Source: Parashewanella sp049608225
Lineage (GTDB): Bacteria > Pseudomonadota > Gammaproteobacteria > Enterobacterales > Shewanellaceae
DNA: 64,000 nt
Direction: 5' to 3'
Assembly (NCBI GenBank): GCA_049608225.1
Contig: JBMYXI010000006.1
Span: 24,245-88,244, forward strand
Both the position numbers and the translations under genes were made by a program. The notes beneath the pieces are model-generated. The model did no database searches and had not been told where the DNA came from. It was given only the letters and a program-made list of their open reading frames with translations. Numbering within the stretch: position 1 is the first letter of the stretch; the number at the start of each line of letters is the position of its first letter. Shown in pieces: positions 27,305 to 36,614 of the stretch.

Positions 27305-29215
27305 ATGCACTTTAAGAATTTTGAATTTAAAAGGTCTATTCTCAGCGCTGCACTCTTTTCATGCTCTGTAGTTGCTACAACATCAGTGATGGCTAGTGAG
27401 TCATTTTTTGCCGAGAATTATTTGGAACATCAGATTAATCTAGATAACATTCATTATGTGAATACCAAAACAAGTTCAGCGATTGACTTAAGAAATGAAG
27501 TCTTCAAGCAATTAGCTCAACAAAAAATCATACTGCTTGATAATACTGGCTCACAACATGCTGACGAGATAAACAATAAGTTAGCTACCATTCTAGGTGT
27601 ATCTGTCGCTGCACCATTGATGCTTATCTATCAGCATGAGAATGAAATGTATACTCACGCAATCAATAACTCGGTTGATTTAGAAAGCTCAGACTACCAA
27701 AATATTAATTTTGATAGATTGAGAGATAATCTTGCCGCTGCATTAGCTCAGTTACCGATTAAAAATAGCGTTGAGAGCGTAAACAAGTCACTGCAATCTC
27801 CAAGTTTTAGTGGAATTAACGCTTTTGCTTCAGCAAGTTCTACCGCTGCTTATCGTCCAGGGGTTACCCGTAAAATACGTATCTCAGAAAACCTGAGCTG
27901 TCGTCACGCAAAAGAGCTCAATCATTACCCATCAAATCAACTTTCTGGCTCTGCTGATGATTGTGCAGCCAATCGTGCTAAAGTCGATCTTACCATGACG
28001 TTAAGGTTAGTGAGTTCTCTACCTGGTAGTAATGCGACTGAGGGTAAATTTTTCCGCGTAACGATAAATGATACTGATGGAACTGGTGCTGGTATTCATT
28101 TGAGTAATCAATTACGAGTCAAAACTATCGACTATACCAGCCATGTCTTTAGACGTTATCGGATGGACCCTATTATTCACTCATTTACACAAGAGGTGAG
28201 TCCTGTAACAAACTCTGATGGCGTAATTATTCATCGTAGTTTTCCTCAAAATCCTAATCCTATGAACGATTACACCGAAACCAGTGGTTTTACAATTAGT
28301 GCAGGGGCTTCTGCAAATGCTCAAGTAGATGGTCAGGGACCAAAAGTAGGCGTCGGCGCCAATGTTGGCTTTTCTATAAATGAAAGTAGAGCTATTCGAT
28401 ATACCCAGTCTGAATATAGCGTTAGAAATTTCGATAACGGGAAGCTTGCTGGGTTCAGTTACGAAAGAAGCAGTGATTATTGCAGATATTTAACTGGTGA
28501 TGGAGGCCCATGTCGAAAAACATCTGGTGCAGCAGATTCAAGTCCGATCCTAAATCCAGCACTATCTCCAAGAGTAACACCTATCGCTTATTCAAACTTT
28601 AAACCTAAGTTCGATTTTGTCTTCAAAGCACCGAGAAATAAAACGGGAACAACTCAGTTTAGTATCATAACTAACCTTAGAACGGCATCATTATTTGCAA
28701 CCAGAACCTTGAATGTTCCAATTTTTTTCTTTGCGTATAACTCACTAAAAAGCGATGTTAGAACAAAGCGTTGGTCAAATCAGTTTGTAGTTGATTGGGG
28801 TCACCCTGCGTTTTCTGTTGAACCTAATGTTTACATAAAAGCAGAAGGTGCTGACAATCAATGTATCGATGAAGCCAATGGTCGTGCTATTAGTTGGACT
28901 TGTCATAAAGGCATCAACCAAACTTGGGGACTGGATGGTAATATGCGATATCGCTCCAGAGTTAACCCTAATCAGTGTTTGACCGTTCGCTCAGATAACC
29001 GCATTGCAATTCAACAATGTGGTAATAGTAACAGTCAACGCTGGCGTTGGAATGAAGCAAAACTAGAAACACTAGCTAATGGTAAAGAAGGTTATGTTCT
29101 ACAGCTGAATAACAATAATTCAGCCTTAACTGTTGCTCCTAAATTACCAGACTCTGCGAGTGCTGCAGAAAGAAGAAAACAGGAATGGTCCCCATTCTTT
29201 AATAACTTAAGGTAA
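27305..29215 (+). CDS. Secreted pore-forming cytolysin, leukocidin/VCC type with beta-trefoil lectin
   Basis: 636 residues. A signal peptide covers about 1-30 (cleavage near VMA/SES). Residues about 31-175 resemble the pro-domain of Vibrio cholerae cytolysin (LLDNTGSQHADEINNKLATI, LGVSVAAPLMLIYQHENEMY). The leukocidin-type beta-pore domain follows (about 180-505), with a Gly/Ala-rich amphipathic stem (GFTISAGASANAQVDGQG, VGVGANVGFSINESRAIRYT) and the rim Trp/Tyr region. The last 125 residues form a ricin-B beta-trefoil with NQCIDEANG, NPNQCLTV and QQCGNSNSQRWRW. VCC is longer because of an added beta-prism domain, which is absent here. Such toxins are secreted as pro-toxins, cleaved, and form heptameric pores after binding glycans. 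The gene is monocistronic. The family assignment rests on visible motifs. Confidence 0.82.
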   Translation: MHFKNFEFKRSILSAALFSCSVVATTSVMASESFFAENYLEHQINLDNIHYVNTKTSSAIDLRNEVFKQLAQQKIILLDNTGSQHADEINNKLATILGVSVAAPLMLIYQHENEMYTHAINNSVDLESSDYQNINFDRLRDNLAAALAQLPIKNSVESVNKSLQSPSFSGINAFASASSTAAYRPGVTRKIRISENLSCRHAKELNHYPSNQLSGSADDCAANRAKVDLTMTLRLVSSLPGSNATEGKFFRVTINDTDGTGAGIHLSNQLRVKTIDYTSHVFRRYRMDPIIHSFTQEVSPVTNSDGVIIHRSFPQNPNPMNDYTETSGFTISAGASANAQVDGQGPKVGVGANVGFSINESRAIRYTQSEYSVRNFDNGKLAGFSYERSSDYCRYLTGDGGPCRKTSGAADSSPILNPALSPRVTPIAYSNFKPKFDFVFKAPRNKTGTTQFSIITNLRTASLFATRTLNVPIFFFAYNSLKSDVRTKRWSNQFVVDWGHPAFSVEPNVYIKAEGADNQCIDEANGRAISWTCHKGINQTWGLDGNMRYRSRVNPNQCLTVRSDNRIAIQQCGNSNSQRWRWNEAKLETLANGKEGYVLQLNNNNSALTVAPKLPDSASAAERRKQEWSPFFNNLR

Positions 29216-29236
29216 TGCCGCACTTAATGTGATTTA

Positions 29237-29264
29237 AAGGCAGCCCAGTGCGTTGGGCTGCCTT
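29237..29264 (+). terminator. Hairpin after the cytolysin gene
   Basis: Perfect 11-bp stem AAGGCAGCCCA/TGGGCTGCCTT with a 6-nt loop, 21 bp past the stop codon. There is no strong T-run after it, so it may stabilise the mRNA end rather than terminate by itself. Confidence 0.6.
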
Positions 29265-29570
29265 AAGAAATAGTAGTTAAGCTCATATGTAAGACAATAA
29301 TAAACGAAATTTGTAATTCATTATCATCAAGCATGAATGGCGCTACTTCATCTCTGAGCTCATACTTGACATTAAATCATCGCTAAACGCCCCGTCATAT
29401 TTCAGTTGAAAATTTACTTTGAACGAAAACCGTATCCCCACCTAACCACAATCAATATCGCTATTTTTTCACAGTATAAAGTTTATTCATTTTTCTTAAA
29501 CAGTAGCCAATGTAAATAAAATGTTAAAGTTGTGAAATTATTTTTATTCCTTTTCGTTCTAATTTATAAC

Positions 29571-29588
29571 CTAGTGCTTAGGCACTAG
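29571..29588. promoter_or_regulatory. Dyad CTAGTGC-N4-GCACTAG just after a TATAAC box
   Basis: A perfect 7-bp inverted repeat around TTAG lies 43 bp before the lectin gene start, immediately after TATAAC (29565-29570). The position is that of an operator at a transcription start. The TATAAC box has no convincing -35 partner. The surrounding 415-bp gap (29216-29630) shows no gene. Confidence 0.4.
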
Positions 29589-29630
29589 TATCTAAACCCT
29601 AAGTGTTAATAAAAATACAAGGTTGTATTA

Positions 29631-31448
29631 ATGAAAAAAATAAACATATTCAAAGGGGCGCTATTTTCGCTTGCTTTAACAGGACAAGCCTATGCTGCAG
29701 GTGTTCCTGATGATCCCGATAACTTCATCCGCTTTCGCAGTCTCCTGCCATTTAAACTTCATGTTTGCATTGATCCCAATGGTCGTGTCATTGAGAGTGA
29801 AGGACGAGGAGTTGCTACGCGTCGTTATCTACGAAAAGGACTCTGTTTAAATGCCGGTGGTAAATACACGACCATTAACCCTGCAACAACAGTTGATCTT
29901 CCACGGGCTAAACGTTCTCTTATCTTAGCAACCAACACTGTGACTGGGCATTTCAGAACAGGCCTATCACCATTAGATAACAAATTCTGTGGTGGCCCTT
30001 TAAGGCTTCCTCCTATGACCTGCGGATTAACAGGCGATAAACTAAAAGCGACCAGTATTACCTTTGTTGGCGGCTGGTTTTTCCCATTTCCGTTTATTGA
30101 TATCTATACCCATACATCTGGCCCATTTCTCGACTCAGTTCAACCTGGAGGGATAACAGGGGTTCCAGCAAAAGATTTCCCAACCAGCAAGATTGCTGGC
30201 AATGATATTTTTTTCTATCTGCGAGAGCACCGAGTTGGCAAATGTTTAGAAGTTAAAAAGCAAACTGAATCTGACAATAAACGTATCGTCGCTAGCAAGT
30301 GTAATGGTGATGTTCGTCAGCAGTGGCGTTACTTAAAAAACACCCAACAGCTACAAAACCGTTCTTTAGGTTTATGTCTTAATGTCGAAGGCCAATGGCC
30401 AAATGGTAACGGCTCGTTACATGGACGTGGATTGTTCGTTAGAAGCTGTAGTGAAAATCCAACACCTAATGCTCGCGTTACCATGAAAAATAATGAAGTT
30501 TACTTCGATAATCCAAATCGGGGTGTGATGGATATGGCTGGTGAACACAATGGTGCCCATGTAATTATTCATGGTAAAAACAACCAAGCACAACAAGTAT
30601 GGAATGCAATCGCAGCAAACTCTCCAATCACGACTAAATGGTATCAAATGCTGTCACCTGGGACTAAAAAGTGTCTAAGTTATGCTGGAGCTTCTCAGAA
30701 AGTGATTCAAGAAACCTGCACAGCTAATCAAAATCAACTTTGGCATTATGATCCTTTATCAAACAAGTTAATCAATAAAACTAACAATCAATGTGTGACC
30801 ATTGATAACGGTACTTATCATGAAGGCAATACCTTAAGTGTAAAACCTTGCCTCGATCACACTGCTGCTCAATTTGAAGTGGGAGCTCAACGTTTTGTAG
30901 GTATAGACAATACTGGCAGCCGCTTATCGCCAATCTTCGCACGAGATCTGTCATTTACCGCTGATAAAAACAATGGAAATGTTACCCTTCAAAGCTACCC
31001 ATCTGAAAATACGCAATTAAAATCTTGGGTGCCAGTGTTCGTTAAAGGTCCAACAGTGCCGGCCTACTATGCCAACTTAAGAGATAGCTGGTCTGGTAAG
31101 TGTATTGATATTCCTTCTGCTAACCCTAATGCTAATAAATTGATTTTATATACTTGCCATAGTGGAGATAACCAACAATGGCACTACGATTTAACCACTC
31201 GTCAGTTGAAGAGTAAAATGCCAAATATTTGTATGAGTTACAATAAGTTAAATGGTCGGTTTGTCCCTTTACGGTGTCATAGCACTGCGCCTGAACAAAA
31301 GTTTACTCGCACACCGAAAGGCACCTTCCATTCAGACCTAGATATCAATGCGGTTATTGATGCTACTGGTACTGAGAATGGTGCATTAATTAAGCGTTGG
31401 GGAGCGAATGGAGGCTTGAACCAAAGGTTCTTTGAGATCGTCAAATAA
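29631..31448 (+). CDS. Secreted protein with three ricin-type beta-trefoil lectin domains
   Basis: 605 residues with a signal peptide (KKINIFKGALFSLALTGQAYA). Residues about 22-190 are an unrecognised, Cys- and Pro-containing domain (FRSLLPFKLHVCIDPNGR, FCGGPLRLPPMTCGL, ITFVGGWFFPFPFIDIYTHT). Three beta-trefoils follow at roughly 195-325, 335-465 and 475-605. Each has the C-x-W/QxW pattern, for example GKCLEVKKQ with RQQWRY, KKCLSYAG with QNQLWHYD, and GKCIDIPS with NQQWHYD. Trefoils bind galactose-type glycans. It lies next to the cytolysin, in the same direction but with its own promoter gap. I infer a secreted adhesin or a second toxin whose N-terminal domain is the active part. No catalytic signature is visible. 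Confidence 0.78.
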   Translation: MKKINIFKGALFSLALTGQAYAAGVPDDPDNFIRFRSLLPFKLHVCIDPNGRVIESEGRGVATRRYLRKGLCLNAGGKYTTINPATTVDLPRAKRSLILATNTVTGHFRTGLSPLDNKFCGGPLRLPPMTCGLTGDKLKATSITFVGGWFFPFPFIDIYTHTSGPFLDSVQPGGITGVPAKDFPTSKIAGNDIFFYLREHRVGKCLEVKKQTESDNKRIVASKCNGDVRQQWRYLKNTQQLQNRSLGLCLNVEGQWPNGNGSLHGRGLFVRSCSENPTPNARVTMKNNEVYFDNPNRGVMDMAGEHNGAHVIIHGKNNQAQQVWNAIAANSPITTKWYQMLSPGTKKCLSYAGASQKVIQETCTANQNQLWHYDPLSNKLINKTNNQCVTIDNGTYHEGNTLSVKPCLDHTAAQFEVGAQRFVGIDNTGSRLSPIFARDLSFTADKNNGNVTLQSYPSENTQLKSWVPVFVKGPTVPAYYANLRDSWSGKCIDIPSANPNANKLILYTCHSGDNQQWHYDLTTRQLKSKMPNICMSYNKLNGRFVPLRCHSTAPEQKFTRTPKGTFHSDLDINAVIDATGTENGALIKRWGANGGLNQRFFEIVK

Positions 31449-31475
31449 AACTTAACCATTTGTAATACATCTACT

Positions 31476-31505
31476 TTGTTCGCTCTAGTCAAGTAGAGCG
31501 AACAA
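31476..31505 (+). terminator. Hairpin after the lectin gene
   Basis: Perfect 12-bp stem TTGTTCGCTCTA/TAGAGCGAACAA with a 6-nt loop, 27 bp past the stop codon. There is no long T-run. Confidence 0.55.
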
Positions 31506-31629
31506 CTATACCTATAGGGTTTAAGTAGTGCATTATTAGCTCTCAGTAAGCCACAAACCTAATGAAATATGATCCTTATAAATATGGTCTATGATAAGAT
31601 AAACACACCTAAACCAAACGTCACACGCA

Positions 31630-32019
31630 ATGAAACAGCTCGCATTAACAGTATTTATCCTCATTAGTTTTTGCTTGCAGCTTGTTGCCCAAAGTGCACA
31701 AGCTACTGTAGCCCCTGTTTCAATGTCCTCTTCTCATAACTCCACCAGCAATGATGCACCTGCCATGATGGAACACTGTCAGCATCACCTTACATCTTCA
31801 GCAGGCGAAGTCAGAGAATGTTGCTCACAAGGTGATGAACAACACCAATGCAGTAATGAGTGCAGCCAGTGCGTTACTTCTCCAGCTGGTGCGAGTATTC
31901 TTTGTATCGCATCAAGTTTGCAGCTTGGAGTTAATGGAAATCAAGATAACGCTTGTCTCCCTCAACATTTTTATTCCTTCTTATCCAATAACCTATTACG
32001 CCCACCGATCACTAAATAA
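31630..32019 (+). CDS. Small secreted His/Cys-rich protein at the head of the Cus operon
   Basis: 129 residues with a signal peptide (KQLALTVFILISFCLQLVAQ). The mature part is rich in potential metal ligands: MMEHCQHHLTSS, ECCSQGDEQHQCSNECSQC. The position, 63 bp before the CusB-like adaptor, and the Cys/His content suggest a periplasmic copper- or silver-binding accessory protein similar to the small DUF2946-type proteins found before such pumps. The family is not certain. It is probably co-transcribed with the two pump genes. Confidence 0.68.
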   Translation: MKQLALTVFILISFCLQLVAQSAQATVAPVSMSSSHNSTSNDAPAMMEHCQHHLTSSAGEVRECCSQGDEQHQCSNECSQCVTSPAGASILCIASSLQLGVNGNQDNACLPQHFYSFLSNNLLRPPITK

Positions 32020-32082
32020 CCTACCTAATTTCCTTTATTCGGCATCATTAGATGCTAAGTATTTTTAACGACAGGTATTGTT

Positions 32083-33318
32083 ATGCAGTATATTTATAAA
32101 GTTATAGGCTTAGTGTGCCTATTGGTTAGCAGCATTGCATTTGCACAAAGTATCCATTCATCTCATCGTTCATTTGAAAAAACATTTCCTTCAGTGAGCA
32201 AAAAATTCGTCTGCCCAATGCACAGCCACATAGTTAAAGATCATCAGGGCGACTGCCCTATTTGCGGTATGGACTTGGTTGAAGTATTACCATCAAACAC
32301 CAATACAACCAGTGCTATCACTGTTTCAGGAGCCATGAAACAAGCACTGGCGATAAAAGTTGAGCCTGCGACGAGACAAACCTTATGGCAATATTTAAAC
32401 ACCGTCGGTCGAGTGCAATATGATGAGAGCGAGATTTACCATCAACATTCTCGAGTCAGTGGTTGGGTCGAATCTCTGGCGATTCATTCAGCAGGCGAAC
32501 AAGTAAAAAAAGGACAGTTGCTTTATCAAATTTATTCACCTGAACTGATCAATGCTCAAAATGATTTCTTGCTTGCACTAGAAGCGGTTGATGAAGGAGA
32601 TCCTCAATTCAAGTACCGTGATCTCATGACCAAAGCAAAACAAAGATTACGATTACTCGGTTTTAACTCAAAACAAATTCAACAATTAGAAATAAATAAG
32701 CAAAGCCAACACTTGGTCAGTATTCATTCACCGCAAGACGGCATTATCCAAAAATTAAATGTCAGAAAAGGCATGTATATTGAACCTAATATTGAGATGC
32801 TTGCCATCGCAAACCTCAAACACCTTTGGGTTATTGCTGAAGTATTTGATCCTAATCTCGTTTGGCTGTCAAAAGGCACGGATGTTGAAATAAAGCTTAT
32901 ATCAAACAATCCTCAAACTCTGATGGGGAAAGTAGATTATATCTATCCAGAGCTAGATCCCATCACTCGTAGTGTTCAAGTGCGGATAATCATTCCAAAT
33001 CCGCAAACACCATTAAAGGCAAATACTTTAGTCAATGTATCACTGTTTGGTGGACCAAAACATGATGTGATCACCGTTCCTCAAGAGGCCCTTATTCAAG
33101 TCGATAATCAAAACCGAGTGATCTTGCAGTCAGCAGATAACAGCTTTACCGCAGTACCAGTAACAATTGGATTGAAACGCCAAGGTCGAGTTGAAATTCT
33201 ATCTGGCATTACTCAAGGTCAGTCGGTTGTAGTCTCAGGTCAATTTTTGCTTGATTCCGAAGCGAGTTTACGGGGCAGTTTGAATCGCTTAATGAATAAC
33301 AAACAAGGAGAACAATAA
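32083..33318 (+). CDS. cusB: CusB-like heavy-metal efflux adaptor
   Basis: 411 residues with a signal peptide (about 1-21). Residues about 41-70 form a heavy-metal-binding domain (FVCPMHSH and DCPICGMDLVEV), a fold typical of Cu/Ag adaptors. The membrane fusion core follows: the barrel-sandwich half SRVSGWVESLAIHSAGEQVK (about residue 125), a helical hairpin, the second lipoyl half (VSIHSPQDGIIQKLNV) and beta-barrel domains. It links the RND pump to an outer-membrane channel. The gene overlaps the pump start by one base. No cusC-like channel gene is in the window, so a channel encoded elsewhere must be used. Confidence 0.9.
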   Translation: MQYIYKVIGLVCLLVSSIAFAQSIHSSHRSFEKTFPSVSKKFVCPMHSHIVKDHQGDCPICGMDLVEVLPSNTNTTSAITVSGAMKQALAIKVEPATRQTLWQYLNTVGRVQYDESEIYHQHSRVSGWVESLAIHSAGEQVKKGQLLYQIYSPELINAQNDFLLALEAVDEGDPQFKYRDLMTKAKQRLRLLGFNSKQIQQLEINKQSQHLVSIHSPQDGIIQKLNVRKGMYIEPNIEMLAIANLKHLWVIAEVFDPNLVWLSKGTDVEIKLISNNPQTLMGKVDYIYPELDPITRSVQVRIIIPNPQTPLKANTLVNVSLFGGPKHDVITVPQEALIQVDNQNRVILQSADNSFTAVPVTIGLKRQGRVEILSGITQGQSVVVSGQFLLDSEASLRGSLNRLMNNKQGEQ

Positions 33319-36300
33319 TGCTTAAACGTATTATTTATTCATCCTTAAAGCACAGACTGGTCATCTTACTTTTGAGTGGCTTATTAGCACTTTGGGGACT
33401 GGTTGAATTAAAGCACACTCCATTAGATGCACTGCCTGATCTATCTGACACACAAGTGATCGTCAAAACCCATTTTGCAGGGCAAGCACCGCAATTAATC
33501 GAGCAGCAAGTCACTTATCCACTTTCTAACATTTTGTTATCGGTGCCCGGTGCCAAAACAGTGAGAGGTTACTCATTTTTTGGCGACTCATATATTTATG
33601 TCATTTTTGATGATGATACTGATACATACTGGGCACGAAGCCGTGTTCAAGAAACACTATCACAAGCAAATAACCTGCTGCCTCAAGGCGTAAAACCACA
33701 ATTAGGTCCTGATGCATCTGGCGTTGGTTGGATTTTTGAATACGCGTTGGTTGACAAATCAGGTAAACAAAATTTAGCTGAGCTCACTAGCTTGCAGAAT
33801 TGGTATTTGAAACAAGGGCTGCAAAGCGTGCCCGGTGTTGCAGAAGTGGCAACCATTGGTGGCATGCAACAAAGTTATCAAATCGTGCTCAATCCAAGCC
33901 AGCTTGCAGATCACAAACTCGACATAAGCACTGTCATTAATGCCGTTAAACAGAACAATAATTCGGTTGGCGGTTCGGTGATCGAAATGGCCGAAGCCGA
34001 GTATATGGTGCGCTCAACGGGTTACCTAACCAATATTAAACAAATTGAAAACATTCCTCTTGGCAAAGTCAGTCACTCTGGGCAGGCATTAAAGCTTAAA
34101 AACGTCGCTCAAATCAGGATTGGCCCTGCTGCACGTCGCGGCGTGGCTGAACTCAATGGCGAAGGTGAAGTCGTTGGCGGAATTGTTGTCATGCGTAACA
34201 ATCAAAACGCATTAACGACCATTAATGCCGTAAAAGACAAACTCAAACAGCTGCAAATTGGGTTGCCACAAGGTGTTGAGGTGATCCCGACTTATGATCG
34301 CTCACAATTGATCGAGTCATCTGTTGAGAATTTGTTATTTAAGATCAGTGAAGAAATGCTGGTAGTTGCATTAATATGCTTGCTATTTCTATTTCATGTT
34401 CGCTCAACCTTGGTCGCGATAATCGTGCTACCTTTGTCTATTTTAGGCGCATTTGTGTTAATGAATCAACTTGGTATTAATGCGAACATTATGAGCCTTG
34501 GTGGCATTGCCATCGCTATCGGTGCTGTAGTTGATGGCTCTATCGTTATGGTTGAGAACTTCCATAAGAACCTTGAAAAATTCAACAGCGAAAATCGTCG
34601 TATGCCAACAGCAGAAGAACATTGGAAAATGGTGGCGACATCCTGCTCTCAAGTGGGACCCGCTTTGTTTTTTTCACTGTTGATTATCACCTTAAGCTTT
34701 GTGCCAGTGTTTTCTTTAGAGGCACAGGAGGGACGACTATTTTCACCGTTAGCCTTCACCAAGACCTTTACCATGGCTATAGCAGCGCTGCTCTCCATCA
34801 CCTTAATTCCAGTGTTAATTGGCTACGTGGTGCGCGGACGAATTCCTAAAGAAAATAACAACCCAATAAATCGCGCTCTTATTTTTATCTATCGCCCAGT
34901 ATTAACTAAAGTGCTGCAATTTCCTAAAACAACCTTGGTGATTGCGTTAACTCTATTACTTACGAGTTACTACCCTCTTAATCAAAGTGGCAGTGAATTT
35001 ATGCCTGAACTAGAAGAAGGTGACTTGTTGTATATGCCAACGACATTACCCGGGATAAGTGCAGCCAAAGCAGGACAAATACTGCAACAAACTGACCGAC
35101 TGATTAAAACTATTCCCGAAGTTAAACGCGTTTTTGGCAAAATTGGTCGTGCTGACACAGCAACGGACTCGGCGCCGCTCACCATGATTGAAACGACAAT
35201 AATGCTTCATCCAAAGTCGCAATGGCGAGAAGGGCTGACACTCGACAAACTCATCAAACAACTGCAACAAACTGTTACTATTCCCGGGTTAACCAATGCT
35301 TGGGTGCAACCAATTAAAACGCGGATAGATATGCTATCAACAGGCGTTAAAACCCCTGTTGGTATTAAGATCAGCGGTGATAATGTCGAGCAGTTAGAGC
35401 AAATTGGTCAACAAATAGAAGCAATTTTAGCGCCGATTGCTGGTACACAATCCGTGTACGCCGAGCGCAGCAGCAGTGGACGTTATCTTGATATCACGCC
35501 TAAAATGGATGTCGCCAGCCGCTACGGTATTAATCAGCAACAATTACATGATGTCGTACGCTACGCCATTGGAGGTATGAATATTGGCGAGTCCATTCAA
35601 GGTAGCGAACGTTACCCTATCAATGTTCGCTATCCGAGAAATATTCGAGATAACCTAGAGCAATTAAAGCAGCTTCCAGTCGTCACCTCTCAAGGGCACT
35701 ACTTACCCTTGCATCGTGTAGCAGACATTCACATAAACCGTGGCGCCCCCATGATGAAAAGTGAAAATGGACGCTTGATCAGCTGGGTGTTCATTGACCT
35801 GAATAACATTTCAATTGGTGATTACATCAAAACGGCAAACACTGCCATAACAGAGCAACTCATTTTACCAGCTCGTTATACATTTGAGTTTTCAGGTCAA
35901 TATGAATATATGCAACGAGTGCAAGACAAACTCATATTGGTTGTGCCTGCTACCTTAGTTATCATTTTTATTCTTTTAATCATGACGTTTGGTCAAATAA
36001 ATCAAGCAATAAGCATTATGTTGACATTGCCATTCGCGCTTGTGGGCAGCACTTGGTTAATTTACGTCTTGGGTATGAATTATTCTTCGGCAACAGCCAT
36101 AGGGCTCATTGCGCTCGCTGGTGTGGCTGCTGAGTTTAGTGTCATTATGCTATTGTATCTGAACAACGCAGTCGCAGATGCAAAAGCTCAAGGTAAGCTC
36201 CACTGCACAGCAGATTTAAAAACTGCGATTTTTCATGGTGCAGTAATGCGTATTAGGCCAAAAGCAATGACAGTATCAACCATCTTTTTAGGATTATTGC

Positions 36301-36449
36301 CTATCATGTGGGGCACAGGTTCTGGAAGCGAAGTAATGCAAAGTATCGCCGCGCCTATGATTGGCGGCATGATCACAGCGCCGTTACTTTCGATGTTGGT
36401 TTTACCCGCTGTGTACTTACTTTGTCAGCAAGATAACCTTGCATCATAA
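33318..36449 (+). CDS. cusA: CusA-like heavy-metal RND efflux pump (Cu/Ag type)
   Basis: 1043 residues, the length of HME-RND pumps. It is a proton-driven inner-membrane trimer expelling Cu(I) or Ag(I). Twelve membrane segments and two large periplasmic loops are evident. The TM4 motif AIGAVVDGSIVMVEN carries the proton-relay Asp near residue 405. IDMLSTGVKTPVGIKI is typical of the monovalent (CusA/SilA) branch rather than the zinc (CzcA) branch. Start ATG 33318 has GGAG just upstream, inside the adaptor gene. A weak hairpin at 36479 may end the operon. The metal specificity is inferred from these motifs. Confidence 0.93.
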   Translation: MLKRIIYSSLKHRLVILLLSGLLALWGLVELKHTPLDALPDLSDTQVIVKTHFAGQAPQLIEQQVTYPLSNILLSVPGAKTVRGYSFFGDSYIYVIFDDDTDTYWARSRVQETLSQANNLLPQGVKPQLGPDASGVGWIFEYALVDKSGKQNLAELTSLQNWYLKQGLQSVPGVAEVATIGGMQQSYQIVLNPSQLADHKLDISTVINAVKQNNNSVGGSVIEMAEAEYMVRSTGYLTNIKQIENIPLGKVSHSGQALKLKNVAQIRIGPAARRGVAELNGEGEVVGGIVVMRNNQNALTTINAVKDKLKQLQIGLPQGVEVIPTYDRSQLIESSVENLLFKISEEMLVVALICLLFLFHVRSTLVAIIVLPLSILGAFVLMNQLGINANIMSLGGIAIAIGAVVDGSIVMVENFHKNLEKFNSENRRMPTAEEHWKMVATSCSQVGPALFFSLLIITLSFVPVFSLEAQEGRLFSPLAFTKTFTMAIAALLSITLIPVLIGYVVRGRIPKENNNPINRALIFIYRPVLTKVLQFPKTTLVIALTLLLTSYYPLNQSGSEFMPELEEGDLLYMPTTLPGISAAKAGQILQQTDRLIKTIPEVKRVFGKIGRADTATDSAPLTMIETTIMLHPKSQWREGLTLDKLIKQLQQTVTIPGLTNAWVQPIKTRIDMLSTGVKTPVGIKISGDNVEQLEQIGQQIEAILAPIAGTQSVYAERSSSGRYLDITPKMDVASRYGINQQQLHDVVRYAIGGMNIGESIQGSERYPINVRYPRNIRDNLEQLKQLPVVTSQGHYLPLHRVADIHINRGAPMMKSENGRLISWVFIDLNNISIGDYIKTANTAITEQLILPARYTFEFSGQYEYMQRVQDKLILVVPATLVIIFILLIMTFGQINQAISIMLTLPFALVGSTWLIYVLGMNYSSATAIGLIALAGVAAEFSVIMLLYLNNAVADAKAQGKLHCTADLKTAIFHGAVMRIRPKAMTVSTIFLGLLPIMWGTGSGSEVMQSIAAPMIGGMITAPLLSMLVLPAVYLLCQQDNLAS

Positions 36450-36478
36450 TGTGATAAAAAGTATTTCAAAGATTAAAT

Positions 36479-36507
36479 GAGCAAGTAGAGTTCATCGCTT
36501 GCTCTTT
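36479..36507 (+). terminator. Possible terminator after cusA
   Basis: GAGCAAG/CTTGCTC 7-bp stem with a 12-nt loop followed by TTT, 30 bp past cusA. The T-run is weak. Confidence 0.45.
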
Positions 36508-36614
36508 GCAATTTCCTATCTATATCTCACCATTACACAACTGACTCGCATTTAATTAATTACAGGTATATGATGTTTTTTTAGATTAAAAACTGCTCAA
36601 ATAAGTTGGTTAGT

